Positions 34,328 through 42,939 are shown, counted from the first letter of the stretch. The stretch: DNA of 64,000 bases from Haladaptatus paucihalophilus DX253 (GCF_000376445.1 NZ_AQXI01000001.1:280962-344961); one strand, 5' to 3'. Made by a program: numbers and translations. Notes: generated by a model not told the origin, from the sequence alone.

Positions 34328-36388
34328 ATGGTCGAGTTCACCCGACGCAAACTGATGGCCACATCGGTCGCTGCGACACTGGGCGCGAGCGTTTCGTCGA
34401 ACGTTATCGGAATCGAGAGCACCGAACCCCCGGAGGACGACGACACTCCGAGTGCACCGTACGTAAAGGGCAGCCTCAAGCGCTTTTCGTCCACCGCGTT
34501 CGGCGCGGAGGTCACCGGACCGTTCGTCTTCGAGGACGGAACGCCGCTGTACAGCCTTCAACATCCGAGCCGCGACAACCCCGCGCCGTACAACAGGTCC
34601 GGCATCGGCTATTTCGAGGGGTTCCGGTTTTCGATGGACGGACGCAACGACGACTTCTCCGGGCTTTCGACGCCGCAAACGAACGAGGAGAAAGGGATGG
34701 TTCGAAGCGCGAGCGGCGAATTCACGTTCCTCGCACGGGAGGAAGACCGCATCAACGGGAACACCGAACGTCTCGGCGTTACCCAAACGCCGGACGGCTG
34801 GAACATCACGCCGGACAACTTCGCCGGGACGCAGTACGGTGACCCCGCATCCAATCCCGACTGTAATCAGTTCATTCCGACCGACGAGGAGGGTACCGAA
34901 GGGTTCCTGTTCACCAACTGGGAAAACAGCCCCGGAAACGTGTCCCGAATACCCATCAGTCAGGACGAAGACGGCGGCTGGACCGCCGACCTGGAGAACG
35001 CCATCAACCTCGCAAACACGGAACCGATGCGCGAACTCGGTGGGACGCGAATCAACTGCTACGGCGACCGCAGTCCGTGGAACACGATGATTTCGGCGGA
35101 GGAGAACTACGCGCAACCCCGCGTTTCGCTGACCGCGACGGTGGGCGACATCGTGGAGAAGGGAAGCGGGAAGAACCTCATCGGCGGCTGTCAGTTCTGG
35201 AACCGACCGAATCCGAGCGGAATTCAGGAGGCCATCGACGAGTACTACGGCGACGAGTCGTGGGGCGTCCAAGGCTACTGGGCGCTCACGGGCCTCGAAT
35301 TCCTCGCGTACTACCTCGGTGCCGAACGCATCGACCAGACTGCCTCACCGGTCGACCAGTCCGCGGAGGACGAGCGGAACACGATGAACCCCATCGGTGA
35401 CGTGTACCCGAACCCGTACCGCTACGGCTATTTCGTCGATTTCCGCGAACCGACGGCGGAGACGCCGGAACCCATCAAATACTACGTGATGGGCCGAGCG
35501 TCGTGGGAATCTCCAGACATACAGAGCGACAAACGAACCGTGTACGGTTGTTCCGACGGCGACAGCAAGGGTATCTACAAGTTCGTCGCCGACGAGGAGA
35601 TCGACGGCTACTGCGACCCGATGAACGTCACCGGAACCCTGTACGCACCGAAGGTGACCAACGCGGACGCGGCGAAGAAGAACCCGCCCGCCGACGTGAA
35701 CCTCGAATTCGAGTGGTTGGAACTAGGCCACGCCGCGAACTACGAGGTCGAGAAATGGATCGCCGAGTACGACGACGTTACACAGGTCGATTACCTCGAC
35801 ACCCACGCCGACACCGACTGGGAAGACGACCTCGACACGGCGCTCGAAGAGGCCGATACGGAAGTCGTCGAAAACGGCAACCGGAACTACATCACGAACG
35901 AGGAGATCGTCGAGTGGGCCGAGCAGTACGAGAACGAAGGGCCGAACGGCGTGGACGAGGAACTCCGGAAGGTTCCCTTCCTCGAAACCCGTGCGGCGGC
36001 CAAGGAAGTCGGCGCGACCATCGAGTTCAACAAGGCCGAAGGCGTCGATAGCGTCGACGGTGCGCAACCCGGCGACTACATTTACTTCGCCATCTCGGCG
36101 CTCAACGATGCGCTCGCCGACACGCTCGGCGACGTTCGACTCGACCGCGTGGACGGCGGCGTCGTCTACCGCGCCGAACTCGAAGACGATTACAACGTTT
36201 CGACCCTCGAACCCGTCATCGTCGGCCCCGACGCGAGCGACCCGGCGGACATCGCGGACGACGCCCTCATCAACGTCGACAACATCTACGTGATGGACGA
36301 CGGTCGCGTCCTCTGCTGTGAGGACGCCGATAAGTTCGGTCGGTCCTACAGCAACGACTGTCTGTACGTCTACGAACCCGATAAGTAA
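34328..36388 (+). CDS. phoX: PhoX family (DUF839) alkaline phosphatase, Tat-exported
   Basis: A 686-aa exported phosphatase of the PhoX type, which hydrolyses phosphomonoesters using Ca and Fe. FTRRKLMATSVAATLGASVS is a twin-arginine signal (RR at 6-7). Family stretches include the LTNWENSPGN-like FTNWENSPGN, PWNTMISAEENY (metal-binding Glu), YGYFVDFREP and YCDPMNV. Long acidic inserts are typical of haloarchaeal secreted enzymes. It is monocistronic with an inverted-repeat promoter. Confidence 0.86.
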   Translation: MVEFTRRKLMATSVAATLGASVSSNVIGIESTEPPEDDDTPSAPYVKGSLKRFSSTAFGAEVTGPFVFEDGTPLYSLQHPSRDNPAPYNRSGIGYFEGFRFSMDGRNDDFSGLSTPQTNEEKGMVRSASGEFTFLAREEDRINGNTERLGVTQTPDGWNITPDNFAGTQYGDPASNPDCNQFIPTDEEGTEGFLFTNWENSPGNVSRIPISQDEDGGWTADLENAINLANTEPMRELGGTRINCYGDRSPWNTMISAEENYAQPRVSLTATVGDIVEKGSGKNLIGGCQFWNRPNPSGIQEAIDEYYGDESWGVQGYWALTGLEFLAYYLGAERIDQTASPVDQSAEDERNTMNPIGDVYPNPYRYGYFVDFREPTAETPEPIKYYVMGRASWESPDIQSDKRTVYGCSDGDSKGIYKFVADEEIDGYCDPMNVTGTLYAPKVTNADAAKKNPPADVNLEFEWLELGHAANYEVEKWIAEYDDVTQVDYLDTHADTDWEDDLDTALEEADTEVVENGNRNYITNEEIVEWAEQYENEGPNGVDEELRKVPFLETRAAAKEVGATIEFNKAEGVDSVDGAQPGDYIYFAISALNDALADTLGDVRLDRVDGGVVYRAELEDDYNVSTLEPVIVGPDASDPADIADDALINVDNIYVMDDGRVLCCEDADKFGRSYSNDCLYVYEPDK

Positions 36389-36430
36389 GGGAAACAGCGA
36401 TTCGGCGGGTTTTCGATGGGGTTCGTCCCC

Positions 36431-36841
36431 TTACCCCATCAACCGGCCGTACTCGACCTTCATACAGCGGTCTTGAACGACTCGTTTTCCGGCGTCCTCC
36501 GCGCGTTTCGCCGCGTCGTCGTCGCGGATGCCCAACTGCATCCAGACGGTATCCACGTCGTCCCGTTCGAGAGCGGCATCGACGATTTCGGGAACCTCCT
36601 CGCTCGGCCGGAACACGTCCACGATGTCTATCTCCTCGTCCACATCGGCGAGGGAATCGGCCGCTTCCCGTCCGAAGATTTCGTCCGCGAAGGGGTTGAC
36701 CGGGATGACCTCGTAGCCGTGGTCGCGGAGGTATTTCGGAATCTCGTGGGCGTCCTTTCCGGGCGTCGAAGAGCAGCCGACGACCGCCACCGTGTCGAGT
36801 TCGAGGATGTCCCGCAGTTCGTCGTCTCCTTCGATTGGCAT
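36431..36841 (-). CDS. CoA-binding domain protein (YccU-like)
   Basis: A 136-aa Rossmann protein of the CoA_binding_2 family. TVAVVGCSSTPGKDAHEIPK has the glycine-rich loop, followed by GYEVIPVNPFADEIFGREAA and VWMQLGIRDDDAAKRAEDAG. Proteins of this type bind CoA or related nucleotides but have no assigned reaction. The next gene upstream on the same strand starts 57 bases away (stop at 36898) and may be co-transcribed. Confidence 0.9.
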   Translation of the reverse strand: MPIEGDDELRDILELDTVAVVGCSSTPGKDAHEIPKYLRDHGYEVIPVNPFADEIFGREAADSLADVDEEIDIVDVFRPSEEVPEIVDAALERDDVDTVWMQLGIRDDDAAKRAEDAGKRVVQDRCMKVEYGRLMG

Positions 36842-36897
36842 GGGAGAACTGAGACGACCAGCGCGCAAAAGCGTTGGCTCTTTCGCCGGACTGCGAG

Positions 36898-37539
36898 CTA
36901 CACTCGCCGCCACTCGGTCGTCGGACCGACGCCCTTCAACCGGATTTCCGACCCGTCGTCCCCGTCTTCCCGAACTTCGATTTCGCCGTCGAACAACTGC
37001 CGGAGCGTGCTCATCGTCTGCGCGTCGTGCGCCGAGGAATCGATGACGAACAGTCCGAGGGCCTCCGCGCTCTGGACGCGACCGGTGAAGACGTGGAGGA
37101 ACCGGAACACGGTTTGGAGATTCGAGTACATGAGGAGCGTCGAAAGCGAATCGAACGCGATGCGGTTGGAACGGACGCCTGAATCGTAAAATCGCTGGAG
37201 GTACTCCGAGAGTTTGATTCCGATGCCGGTCATGTCCACCGGCGAGGACGCGAATTCGATACCGTCGGTCCGCTGCGGAGCCATTCCCTGTTGTTTCGAA
37301 ACACAATCCACGACACCGATGGGAACGTCCGGGCCATCGAGGCGCGATTCGTACTCCGAGAGCACCTGTTTGCCCGCGCTTTTCGTCGTCACGAGTATCG
37401 AACCATCACCTGCACGGTTGCCGTGTGCGAGCATGTCGAACGTGAGACGGCGCTTTCCAGTCATCGGCGGCCCTGCGACGAGCAGATTCGTCCCGGGATT
37501 GATGTCTCTCCCCGCGAACGCCCCACCTAAGTCGTACAT
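36898..37539 (-). CDS. RecA-superfamily ATPase, RAD55/KaiC-like
   Basis: A 213-aa single RecA-fold domain. The P-loop is AGPPMTGKRRLT (about 22-33), a second conserved region is SNRIAFDSLSTLLMYSNLQ (Walker B and sensor), and LGLFVIDSSAHD follows. Haloarchaea have many such proteins, often called HTR-like or RAD55-like, near signalling genes; they lack a full KaiC double domain. The role may be regulatory rather than recombination. It is upstream of the CoA-binding gene on the same strand. Confidence 0.82.
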   Translation of the reverse strand: MYDLGGAFAGRDINPGTNLLVAGPPMTGKRRLTFDMLAHGNRAGDGSILVTTKSAGKQVLSEYESRLDGPDVPIGVVDCVSKQQGMAPQRTDGIEFASSPVDMTGIGIKLSEYLQRFYDSGVRSNRIAFDSLSTLLMYSNLQTVFRFLHVFTGRVQSAEALGLFVIDSSAHDAQTMSTLRQLFDGEIEVREDGDDGSEIRLKGVGPTTEWRRV

Positions 37540-37697
37540 CGTGGACCCTCACTGTACACGGTTGCACCCTTCGATTCGATAGCGAAACGGGGGAACGGTG
37601 AGCGAAACGCCAGTTTTCTCCCCCTGTATCATCTGGGATTAATATATTGGGTTCCGCTTATATTCTTTTTGATTGCTATCTGACCCGTCGAAAACAC

Positions 37698-38579
37698 TCA
37701 AAAGAGAACGGCTATCCGACCGATGACGAACGCGATAGCGGCGAGGAACATACCATATTTCAAATGATTCTGCCCGGCTGTCGGGTTCCCGAAACTCTCA
37801 GCGGCGGCATAGAGCATGATGGCGTCCGCGGGAACGACGACCACCAGATAGGGCAGCCCGAACACGCCCCACAGATACGGCAGCGGACTCGCGGCGACGG
37901 CGACGACGAGCAGTATCGCACCGAAGGCCGTCGCACGACGTGCACCGATTGCCAACGGAAGAGTGTTCAACCCCTCTTCCCGGTCGCCAGCCATGTCCTC
38001 GACGTCCTTGATTATCTCTCGCGTGAACGTCGAGAGCGCGGCGAGCAAAAAGAGAATCGCGGCGGTTCGGATTTGATCGACCGGAACGCCGACGCTCCCC
38101 GCGTCGGCCGCAACCGCCGCACTGCCGAACAGAAACGTGCTGCCCCCGAGATAGGCGACGACGGCGTTCCCGACTCCCGGCAGACCCTTAAATAATTTCG
38201 TGTAGGCCACGAGCGCGAGGAGGTTGAGCGCCGCGATGCCGATGGCGAAGACGGGCAACGCGAGCGCCGCGACCACGGCACCGACGAACAACACGATACT
38301 GAATATCAAGGTTCCCTTCGGCGAAACCGCTCCGCGCGGAATGGGTCGCTCCGGCGCGTTGATGCGGTCGATCTCCCGGTCGAAGTAGTCGTTGATGGCG
38401 TTGCCCGCTCCCGTCGCCAACCACGTCGCCACCACGGCCGCGACCACCTGTACCGGTTGCGAATCGGTGAAGACGCCACCCGCGACGAACGCGCCGATAA
38501 AGGTGAGCACGCCCGCCGCGAACGTATTCCCCGGACGTGTGAGTTCGAACAGTCCCTTCGCACGCCCGTCGATACTCAT
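37698..38579 (-). CDS. ubiA: UbiA prenyltransferase, geranylgeranylglyceryl phosphate geranylgeranyltransferase (DGGGP synthase)
   Basis: A 293-aa integral membrane enzyme that adds the second C20 chain in archaeal lipid synthesis. NDYFDREID at 63-71 is the first Asp-rich motif, followed by APERPIPRG; the second is KDVEDMAGDREEGLNTLP. About eight helices are visible. The archaeal position of ERPIPRGAVSP after the first motif supports DGGGPS over quinone-type UbiA. With idsA and mvaD it belongs to isoprenoid lipid synthesis. Confidence 0.9.
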   Translation of the reverse strand: MSIDGRAKGLFELTRPGNTFAAGVLTFIGAFVAGGVFTDSQPVQVVAAVVATWLATGAGNAINDYFDREIDRINAPERPIPRGAVSPKGTLIFSIVLFVGAVVAALALPVFAIGIAALNLLALVAYTKLFKGLPGVGNAVVAYLGGSTFLFGSAAVAADAGSVGVPVDQIRTAAILFLLAALSTFTREIIKDVEDMAGDREEGLNTLPLAIGARRATAFGAILLVVAVAASPLPYLWGVFGLPYLVVVVPADAIMLYAAAESFGNPTAGQNHLKYGMFLAAIAFVIGRIAVLF

Positions 38580-38680
38580 ACGGCGACGTACTCGGTCCAC
38601 GTCGTATAAATGGTCGGAATGAGATTTCCGCGAGACGAAACCACGACGTTTAAAAAGTAGGGGGCAGTACGAGTGAGTAC

Positions 38681-38755
38681 GGGCGCTTAGCTCAGTCTGG
38701 ACAGAGTGCTTGGCTTCGGACCAAGTTGCCGCGGGTTCAAATCCTGCAGCGCCCA
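38681..38755 (+). tRNA. tRNA-Arg, anticodon UCG
   Basis: A full cloverleaf: acceptor GGGCGCT / AGCGCCC with discriminator A, D arm GCTC...GAGT, anticodon stem CTTGG/CCAAG with loop CTTCGGA (TCG), T arm GCGGG-TTCAAAT-CCTGC. The 3' CCA is not encoded. A TATA-like TTTAAAAAG at 38650-38658 lies about 25-30 bases before the 5' end. Its last 16 bases are duplicated downstream (38854-38869). Confidence 0.95.
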
Positions 38756-38869
38756 TGTTTTTGACGACGAACGAAGTGAGGAGTCGAAACTGGGCAAAGG
38801 ATTTGAACTAGACCGAGGTTTGACGCGAAGCGTCGGTGCTCGGGCGTGGTTCCCAAATCCTGCAGCGCC
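38738..38869 (+). repeat. 16-bp direct repeat of the tRNA-Arg 3' end
   Basis: CAAATCCTGCAGCGCC occurs at 38738-38753 inside the tRNA and again at 38854-38869; both copies are followed by a short T-rich run. AAGGATTTG at about 38796-38804 is an inverted partial copy. A tRNA-end duplication 116 bp apart looks like attL/attR of a collapsed integrative element. No integrase remains. Confidence 0.55.
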
Positions 38870-39133
38870 GTTGTTTTCGTTCGATAGTCGAACAACTGAG
38901 TGCTTTCCACCGAGATTCATGACCCGACCAGTAGGCCTCGCCGATCGAGAAGTATGGGTTCAGTAGAAGGAACCGTTCGTTCTGGTGAATTCGGTGTGTC
39001 TTCTCCACAGAACCACCCAATTGGTCAAATAAAGATCAAAACTCCTCTATTCTGGATGTTTGTCTAAATAATTCCCGGATTAAAAAACGAATGCGGTAGG
39101 TATATCCGTGTGGTGGGTCTCTGTTTAGTTGTA
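38870..39133. other. Intergenic region and cold-shock gene promoter
   Basis: I see no gene here. Most of the tract is of average composition and then becomes AT-rich. ATTAAAAAAC at about 39077-39086 is the best TATA element for the cold-shock gene and would give a leader of about 20-25 bases. A second AT-run GGTATATCC (39092-39100) is closer and could also serve. Confidence 0.4.
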
Positions 39134-39328
39134 ATGGCAAACGGTAAGGTTGATTTCTTCAACGACACTGGCGGCTACGGTTTCATCTCGACTGACGACT
39201 CCGACGACGACGTGTTCTTCCACATGGAAGACGTTGGCGGCGAAGACCTGACGGAAGGGACCGATATCGAATTCGACATCGAACAGGCCCCCAAGGGCCC
39301 CCGCGCGACGAACGTCGTCCGCAACTAA
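39134..39328 (+). CDS. cspA: Cold-shock domain protein
   Basis: A 64-aa single cold-shock domain (OB fold) binding single-stranded nucleic acid. ANGKVDFFNDTGGYGFIST is RNP1-like and DVFFHMEDV RNP2. Relative to bacterial CspA, the N-terminal Lys-Trp is replaced by Val-Asp, common in haloarchaeal forms. The ATG at 39134 gives the usual length; no Shine-Dalgarno is seen. It probably acts as an RNA chaperone at low temperature or in stationary phase. Confidence 0.93.
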   Translation: MANGKVDFFNDTGGYGFISTDDSDDDVFFHMEDVGGEDLTEGTDIEFDIEQAPKGPRATNVVRN

Positions 39329-39479
39329 CTAACGTTTCGTACCGTCGCCACACGGCGATACGACGTAACTTCATTTCTCCAGTCGAACTTCCCGGAGAGA
39401 ACTATCGCTGTTTGACGGACGGTACGGTAGAGAGCCCGTTTGGGATAACCCTATCCCTCGAAAGAACCTATGCGACAGT

Positions 39480-39725
39480 ATGGATGAGTACGAGGCCACC
39501 TTCGAGATTACGTCGAAGGACGATGCACATGCCGTCGAAAGATTGCTGAATCGACTGTACGACACGCTCCGAGAGGAGTCACGGACGGTCCGTGCCGGAA
39601 CGAGTGATTCAACGGAGATGTTAGAGCATTTCGAGGGGATCCACAATGCCGCCCAACGACAGAGACCAGGGAGGCTCACGGTAGTGTTCGAACAGCGAGA
39701 TGAACCCTTCGAGGAGAAGCAGTAA
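39480..39725 (+). CDS. Small uncharacterised protein, 81 aa
   Basis: Acidic soluble protein of 81 aa (EATFEITSKDDAHAVERLLN, then LREESRTVRAGTSDSTEMLE, with strand LTVVFEQRDEPF at the end). The alternation of strand, helix and strand resembles a ferredoxin-like half. No metal or catalytic motif. I do not recognise the family. It has no clear ribosome site; the mRNA may be leaderless. Confidence 0.6.
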   Translation: MDEYEATFEITSKDDAHAVERLLNRLYDTLREESRTVRAGTSDSTEMLEHFEGIHNAAQRQRPGRLTVVFEQRDEPFEEKQ

Positions 39726-39923
39726 TCGATACAGAACAGAGCAGGCAACTACCGGAGTAAGACAAATCCCCTAAGACGGTTACTCGATAGGTCCAACGGT
39801 CTCTCCCCCACAGTGGGATCGTATTCGTAGTTTCCGCTTTCAGTTTTCACACAATACACAGACGTGTCTCACTTGTTCGCTATCGACAAATATCAGCGTT
39901 CCGTGGTTCCCGCTTTCAGACGC

Positions 39924-39946
39924 CTCACGCCCGAAAGGACGATTCG
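39924..39946 (+). repeat. 23-bp direct repeat, copy 1
   Basis: A 23-base sequence beginning CTCACGCCCGAAAGG and ending GACGATTCG, identical to copy 2 at 40473-40495. The two copies lie on either side of the AhpD-like gene at 39976-40321. No transposase gene or terminal inverted repeat was found. Confidence 0.6.
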
Positions 39947-39975
39947 GATCATGATCGAACGCGGAGAGAGGTTTG

Positions 39976-40321
39976 TTACTCGTTGCGCTCGGCCTCAAGC
40001 GCTTGGAGTGTCTCGTACGCGACAATCGCATAGGTCATTGCCGGGCCGCCTCCCATTACGACGGCTATCTTCAGCGTATCGATGATTTCCTCGTGGGTCG
40101 CACCGGCCTCCAGTGCGGCATCGGTGTGCCAGAGAATGCAGTGGTCGCACCGGGTGACGACGCCGATGGCGAGCGACATCAGCTCCTTGGTTTTGTGGTC
40201 GATGACGGTCGTCGTTTCGGCGGATTCGACGAATCCGACGAACTGTTCGAGTTCGGGTGCTTCTTCCACCAGTTCTCCGAGCGATGCTTTGAACGCAGCC
40301 AACTCTTCAGAGCGAGTCATA
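39976..40321 (-). CDS. Carboxymuconolactone decarboxylase / AhpD-like protein
   Basis: A 114-aa alkylhydroperoxidase-D-fold protein. TRCDHCILWHTDAALEAGAT gives the redox pair C58-x2-C61 and a nearby His65, the AhpD relay. KTKELMSLAIGVV precedes it. It probably reduces peroxide or acts as a thiol-disulfide partner. The chosen ATG at 40321 gives MTRSEELAAF. It is bracketed by the 23-bp direct repeats, and a second AhpD-like gene (broken) lies 744 bases away. Confidence 0.88.
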
Positions 40322-40472
40322 GAAGACCAATAGATGTCCAATCACATGTCTTTGAGGTTATTTCCCAATCGGCGAGAACAGCCACCGTGTGCCCTGTTTT
40401 TTGCACTAACGGCATAGGGAGTTCAGATTCGTTGCCGGACACATCCATTCCGAGACAATCGAATTCGGTCGT

Positions 40473-40495
40473 CTCACGCCCGAAAGGACGATTCG
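40473..40495 (+). repeat. 23-bp direct repeat, copy 2
   Basis: Exact copy of the sequence at 39924-39946. Flanks differ, apart from a similar preceding ...CG(T/C). The neighbourhood 40322-40700 has no convincing gene. Confidence 0.6.
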
Positions 40496-40891
40496 TTCGA
40501 CGGTCAAACAAAAGCTTGCGGCGTCCGTTCGATCCTCGAACGGTTTGTATCCGACCGAGGGTAGTAGAGTATTCATAAAACAGTGCCAACGACCGAATTC
40601 GTTGCCGTTCGAGACCAACACGAGTCGCAACGAGTCGGGCCGTTTCACGTCACCGTCGTCAGTCGTGGTGCGCTTCGGTCGGATTATTCGACAGTAGGGA
40701 CCGTATAACAATACCGGATGCGGCCATTGGATGAATTGCGAGCGTCGTAGGGTGCGACCGGGTCGCCACGCACTCCGCGACGTTCGAGCACAGCTGCCCA
40801 ACGTCGTGTTCCACGGCATACTCACGCCAGTCAGGTCGTGCCCGCTTCCCGGCACGGCCATACCGCGCTCCGGTGGGGGACTCCGGGACGA

Positions 40892-40981
40892 GAACGGGTT
40901 GCTTGTTGGTAGAAGCACCATCGACCCCGCGTCGGTGGCGGCCACTTCGTGGCCCCGGTGGTTCGATTCCACCCCCGTTCG
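40892..40981 (+). ncRNA. Class-II tRNA-like RNA with an abnormal anticodon arm
   Basis: The parts of a long-variable-arm tRNA are present: acceptor GAACGGG (40892-40898) / CCCGTTC (40974-40980), TT at 8-9, D arm GCTT-GTTGGTAG-AAGC (40901-40916), variable arm GGCCAC-TTC-GTGGCC (about 40940-40954), and T arm GGTGG-TTCGATT-CCACC (40957-40973), with G as discriminator. The anticodon arm is wrong for a working tRNA: 21 nt, folding as an 8-bp stem CCATCGAC/GTCGGTGG with a 5-nt loop CCCGC, no U33. Either a tRNA pseudogene or a tRNA-mimic. A TATA at 40704-40709 and a hairpin at 40739-40786 precede it; TTTTT follows at 41008-41012. Confidence 0.55.
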
Positions 40982-41064
40982 TACAACGAGTTCGGTGGAG
41001 CGGTCGATTTTTAATGCGATGGAACGGCACGATTCGCGTGCCGACGTCCGTTCGTCACGGAAAG

Positions 41065-41659
41065 CTACTCGCGTCGTTCCCTGCCCATCGTGTGGAACTC
41101 GTCGTTCGGTCGCCAGTCGGCGAACATGGCCATCCGGTTCGAGAGGTTGAAAAAGGACGTCACGCTTCCGATGTCCCAGACTTCCTCGTCGCTGTACCCG
41201 ACGTCGCGCAGTCGTTGTAGGTCGTCGTCGGACACCTCGGTCGGGCGCTCGGTGAGTTTCACCGCCACGTCGAGCATCGCCACCCGCTTCTCGCTCACGT
41301 CCGCCCTGCCGGTAGTTCGCCACCAACTGGTCGGCGAGGGTGGGCCGTTTCGCGTAGATGCGAACGAGCGCGCCGTGGGCGACGTTGCAGTAATAGCAGT
41401 GGTTGACCCCGGAGACGGCGACGATTATCATCTCTACCTCCTCGCGGTCGAGCGACGTATCGTCGACGAGGGCGTCGTGGAAGGCCATGAACGCGCGGAA
41501 GTGGGAGGGCTTGTACGCGAGCGCCGCGAACACGTTCGGCGTGAATCCGGCGCGTTCGGTCTCCTCGTCGATGCGTTCGCGGAGGTCGTCGGGAATCTCA
41601 TCGTAGTCGGGGACGGGAAATCGTCGCTGTGCCTCGTCGGAGAGGGTCGGGTCGGACAT
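41065..41659 (-). pseudogene. AhpD-like peroxidase-related gene with a one-base frameshift
   Basis: The N-terminal part from ATG 41659 reads a peroxidase-related CMD/AhpD protein (NVFAALAYKPSHFRAFMAFH, then VSGVNHCYYCNVAHGALVRI with CYYC and His). After ADQLVANYRQ the frame departs; the continuation VSEKRVAMLDVAVKLTERPT through NLSNRMAMFADWRPNDEF lies in the next frame down to TAG at 41065. Removing one C from the CCC run at 41304-41306 (plus strand) restores NYRQADVSEKR as in relatives. It is a recent pseudogene or a sequencing slip in a C-run. Confidence 0.8.
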
Positions 41660-41744
41660 ATCCCCCGATTCGGTGTGTTCTCACTTAACAAAGTCGTCCG
41701 GTTCCGAGACGGTTGGACCCGAAAAACAAAACTGATACCGTCCG

Positions 41745-42629
41745 TTACGCGTTCGAGCGTTGCTCTTCGGAGGCCTCTTCGACCCACCCTTCGGCTCTGG
41801 TCTGGGGGACGTTCGCCGCCTCGGCAACGTCGTCCGGTTCGGCGGAAGCGAGGTCTTCGAGGGAGTCGATGCCCGCATTTTCGAGCCGTGAGCGGTAGGT
41901 ATCGCCCAACCCGTCGATCCGTTCGAGGTGCTGGCCGTCGCCCTCCGCTTCCATCTCCGCACCCTCTTCGCCCTCCGTTTCCTCCGCTTCCGCTTTGTCA
42001 CCGTCGTCGGACTCGTCGCTCGCTTCGCCCGTCTCGGCGATGGTTTCGAGACGGTCCTCGATAGCCGAGAGGCGGTCGTCGAGTTCGTGACGGAGTTCCT
42101 CGACGTCCTCGCTCGTCTCGTCGATTTCCACGGCGGATGAAGCGCCCGCCTCCGCTGTGGCGTCCGCGTCTCCCGCTTCCGTTTCGACCGCTTCCTCACT
42201 TTCCGAGAGCCGTCGTAAATGCTCCGCTCGGTCGATGACCTGGGACAGTTGGGATTGGACCGATTCGACGTGCGCTTGGAGGTGGTCGCGTCTCTCCTCG
42301 ACTTCTTCGCGGAGTTCGACTTCCTCCTCGGACATCGCTTCGGTCTGCTCGTCCAGGTTCTTCTCCAGTTCGGCGACTTCCCGCTCGAATCGGTCCAGTT
42401 GGTCGTCGAGTTCCTCGGGCGATTCGATTTCGGGTTCCGGAACGCCGAGCAGTTCCCGGTTCTCCTCGAAAACGTCCTCGGAGACGACGTACTCCAGGTG
42501 TTCGCTCGGGACGAACCCGACGACGTTCTTTCGGTCTTCGTCATCCATCAGAATGACGCCGCTGTCTACCGCTTTGTACCCTTTACAGTCGAGGGTGAGT
42601 CCGTTTTCACAGATTACTTTCATAGTCAT
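41745..42629 (-). CDS. Coiled-coil protein with C-terminal helix-hairpin-helix domain
   Basis: A 294-aa acidic protein. The N-terminal 70 residues (KVICENGLTLDCKGYKAVDS, VILMDDEDRKNVVGFVPSEH) look like a small beta domain with strand register of a haloarchaeal uncharacterised family. Residues about 75-150 form a long coiled coil, then an acidic linker, then a C-terminal HhH (HLERIDGLGDTYRSRLENAG, IDSLEDLASAEPDDVAEA), the kind that binds DNA without sequence preference or mediates subunit contacts. It might tether DNA or RNA. MTMKVI at 42629 or MKVI at 42623 can start it. Confidence 0.78.
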   Translation of the reverse strand: MTMKVICENGLTLDCKGYKAVDSGVILMDDEDRKNVVGFVPSEHLEYVVSEDVFEENRELLGVPEPEIESPEELDDQLDRFEREVAELEKNLDEQTEAMSEEEVELREEVEERRDHLQAHVESVQSQLSQVIDRAEHLRRLSESEEAVETEAGDADATAEAGASSAVEIDETSEDVEELRHELDDRLSAIEDRLETIAETGEASDESDDGDKAEAEETEGEEGAEMEAEGDGQHLERIDGLGDTYRSRLENAGIDSLEDLASAEPDDVAEAANVPQTRAEGWVEEASEEQRSNA

Positions 42630-42939
42630 TTTATGATGTGTTGTATCGTATCGATGTTGCTGACACCGGGAGAGCAACCGACGATATGGTATTGTGATGT
42701 CGTTTGGGTCGCTCCTCGGCGTCGGTACTCGACTGGTTGTCCCGTCGAACCGCGGTTCTCTTCCGGCAGTCCGTGCGGTGGACGCGACCACGCCGCCCGA
42801 CCCCCCTCGTTTCGTCGATAGCCCCAGTATCGACGGGCCCACCGCACACGGACGACCGTAAGTAGCATAAACACTACGACGGTGACGTGGTACGATGAAA
42901 CGGGATTCGCTCGGACGGACCGCTGCCGTCGCCGGGGTG
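42630..42939. other. Intergenic stretch with one hairpin
   Basis: No gene I can support. A perfect 7-bp hairpin GTCGATA-GCCCCAG-TATCGAC is at 42814-42834. A minus-strand frame of 82 codons ending in this region has poor amino-acid composition and no homologue that I recognise. The left end is AT-rich and would hold the promoter of the coiled-coil/HhH gene. Confidence 0.4.

Noticed and set aside
40892-40981. Calling this a working tRNA-Leu or tRNA-Ser
   Set aside because: The anticodon arm is four bases too long and has no standard 7-base loop or U33, so no amino acid can be assigned.
40406-41659. Single long reading of the AhpD-like gene through the frame break (417 codons)
   Set aside because: After the break the translation is random in composition; the true continuation lies in the next frame, so this is a frameshifted gene and not a fusion.
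42626-42874. 82-codon minus-strand frame (MFMLLTVVRVRW...)
   Set aside because: The hydrophobic start is followed by low-quality Arg/Gly-rich sequence without a known match; probably chance.
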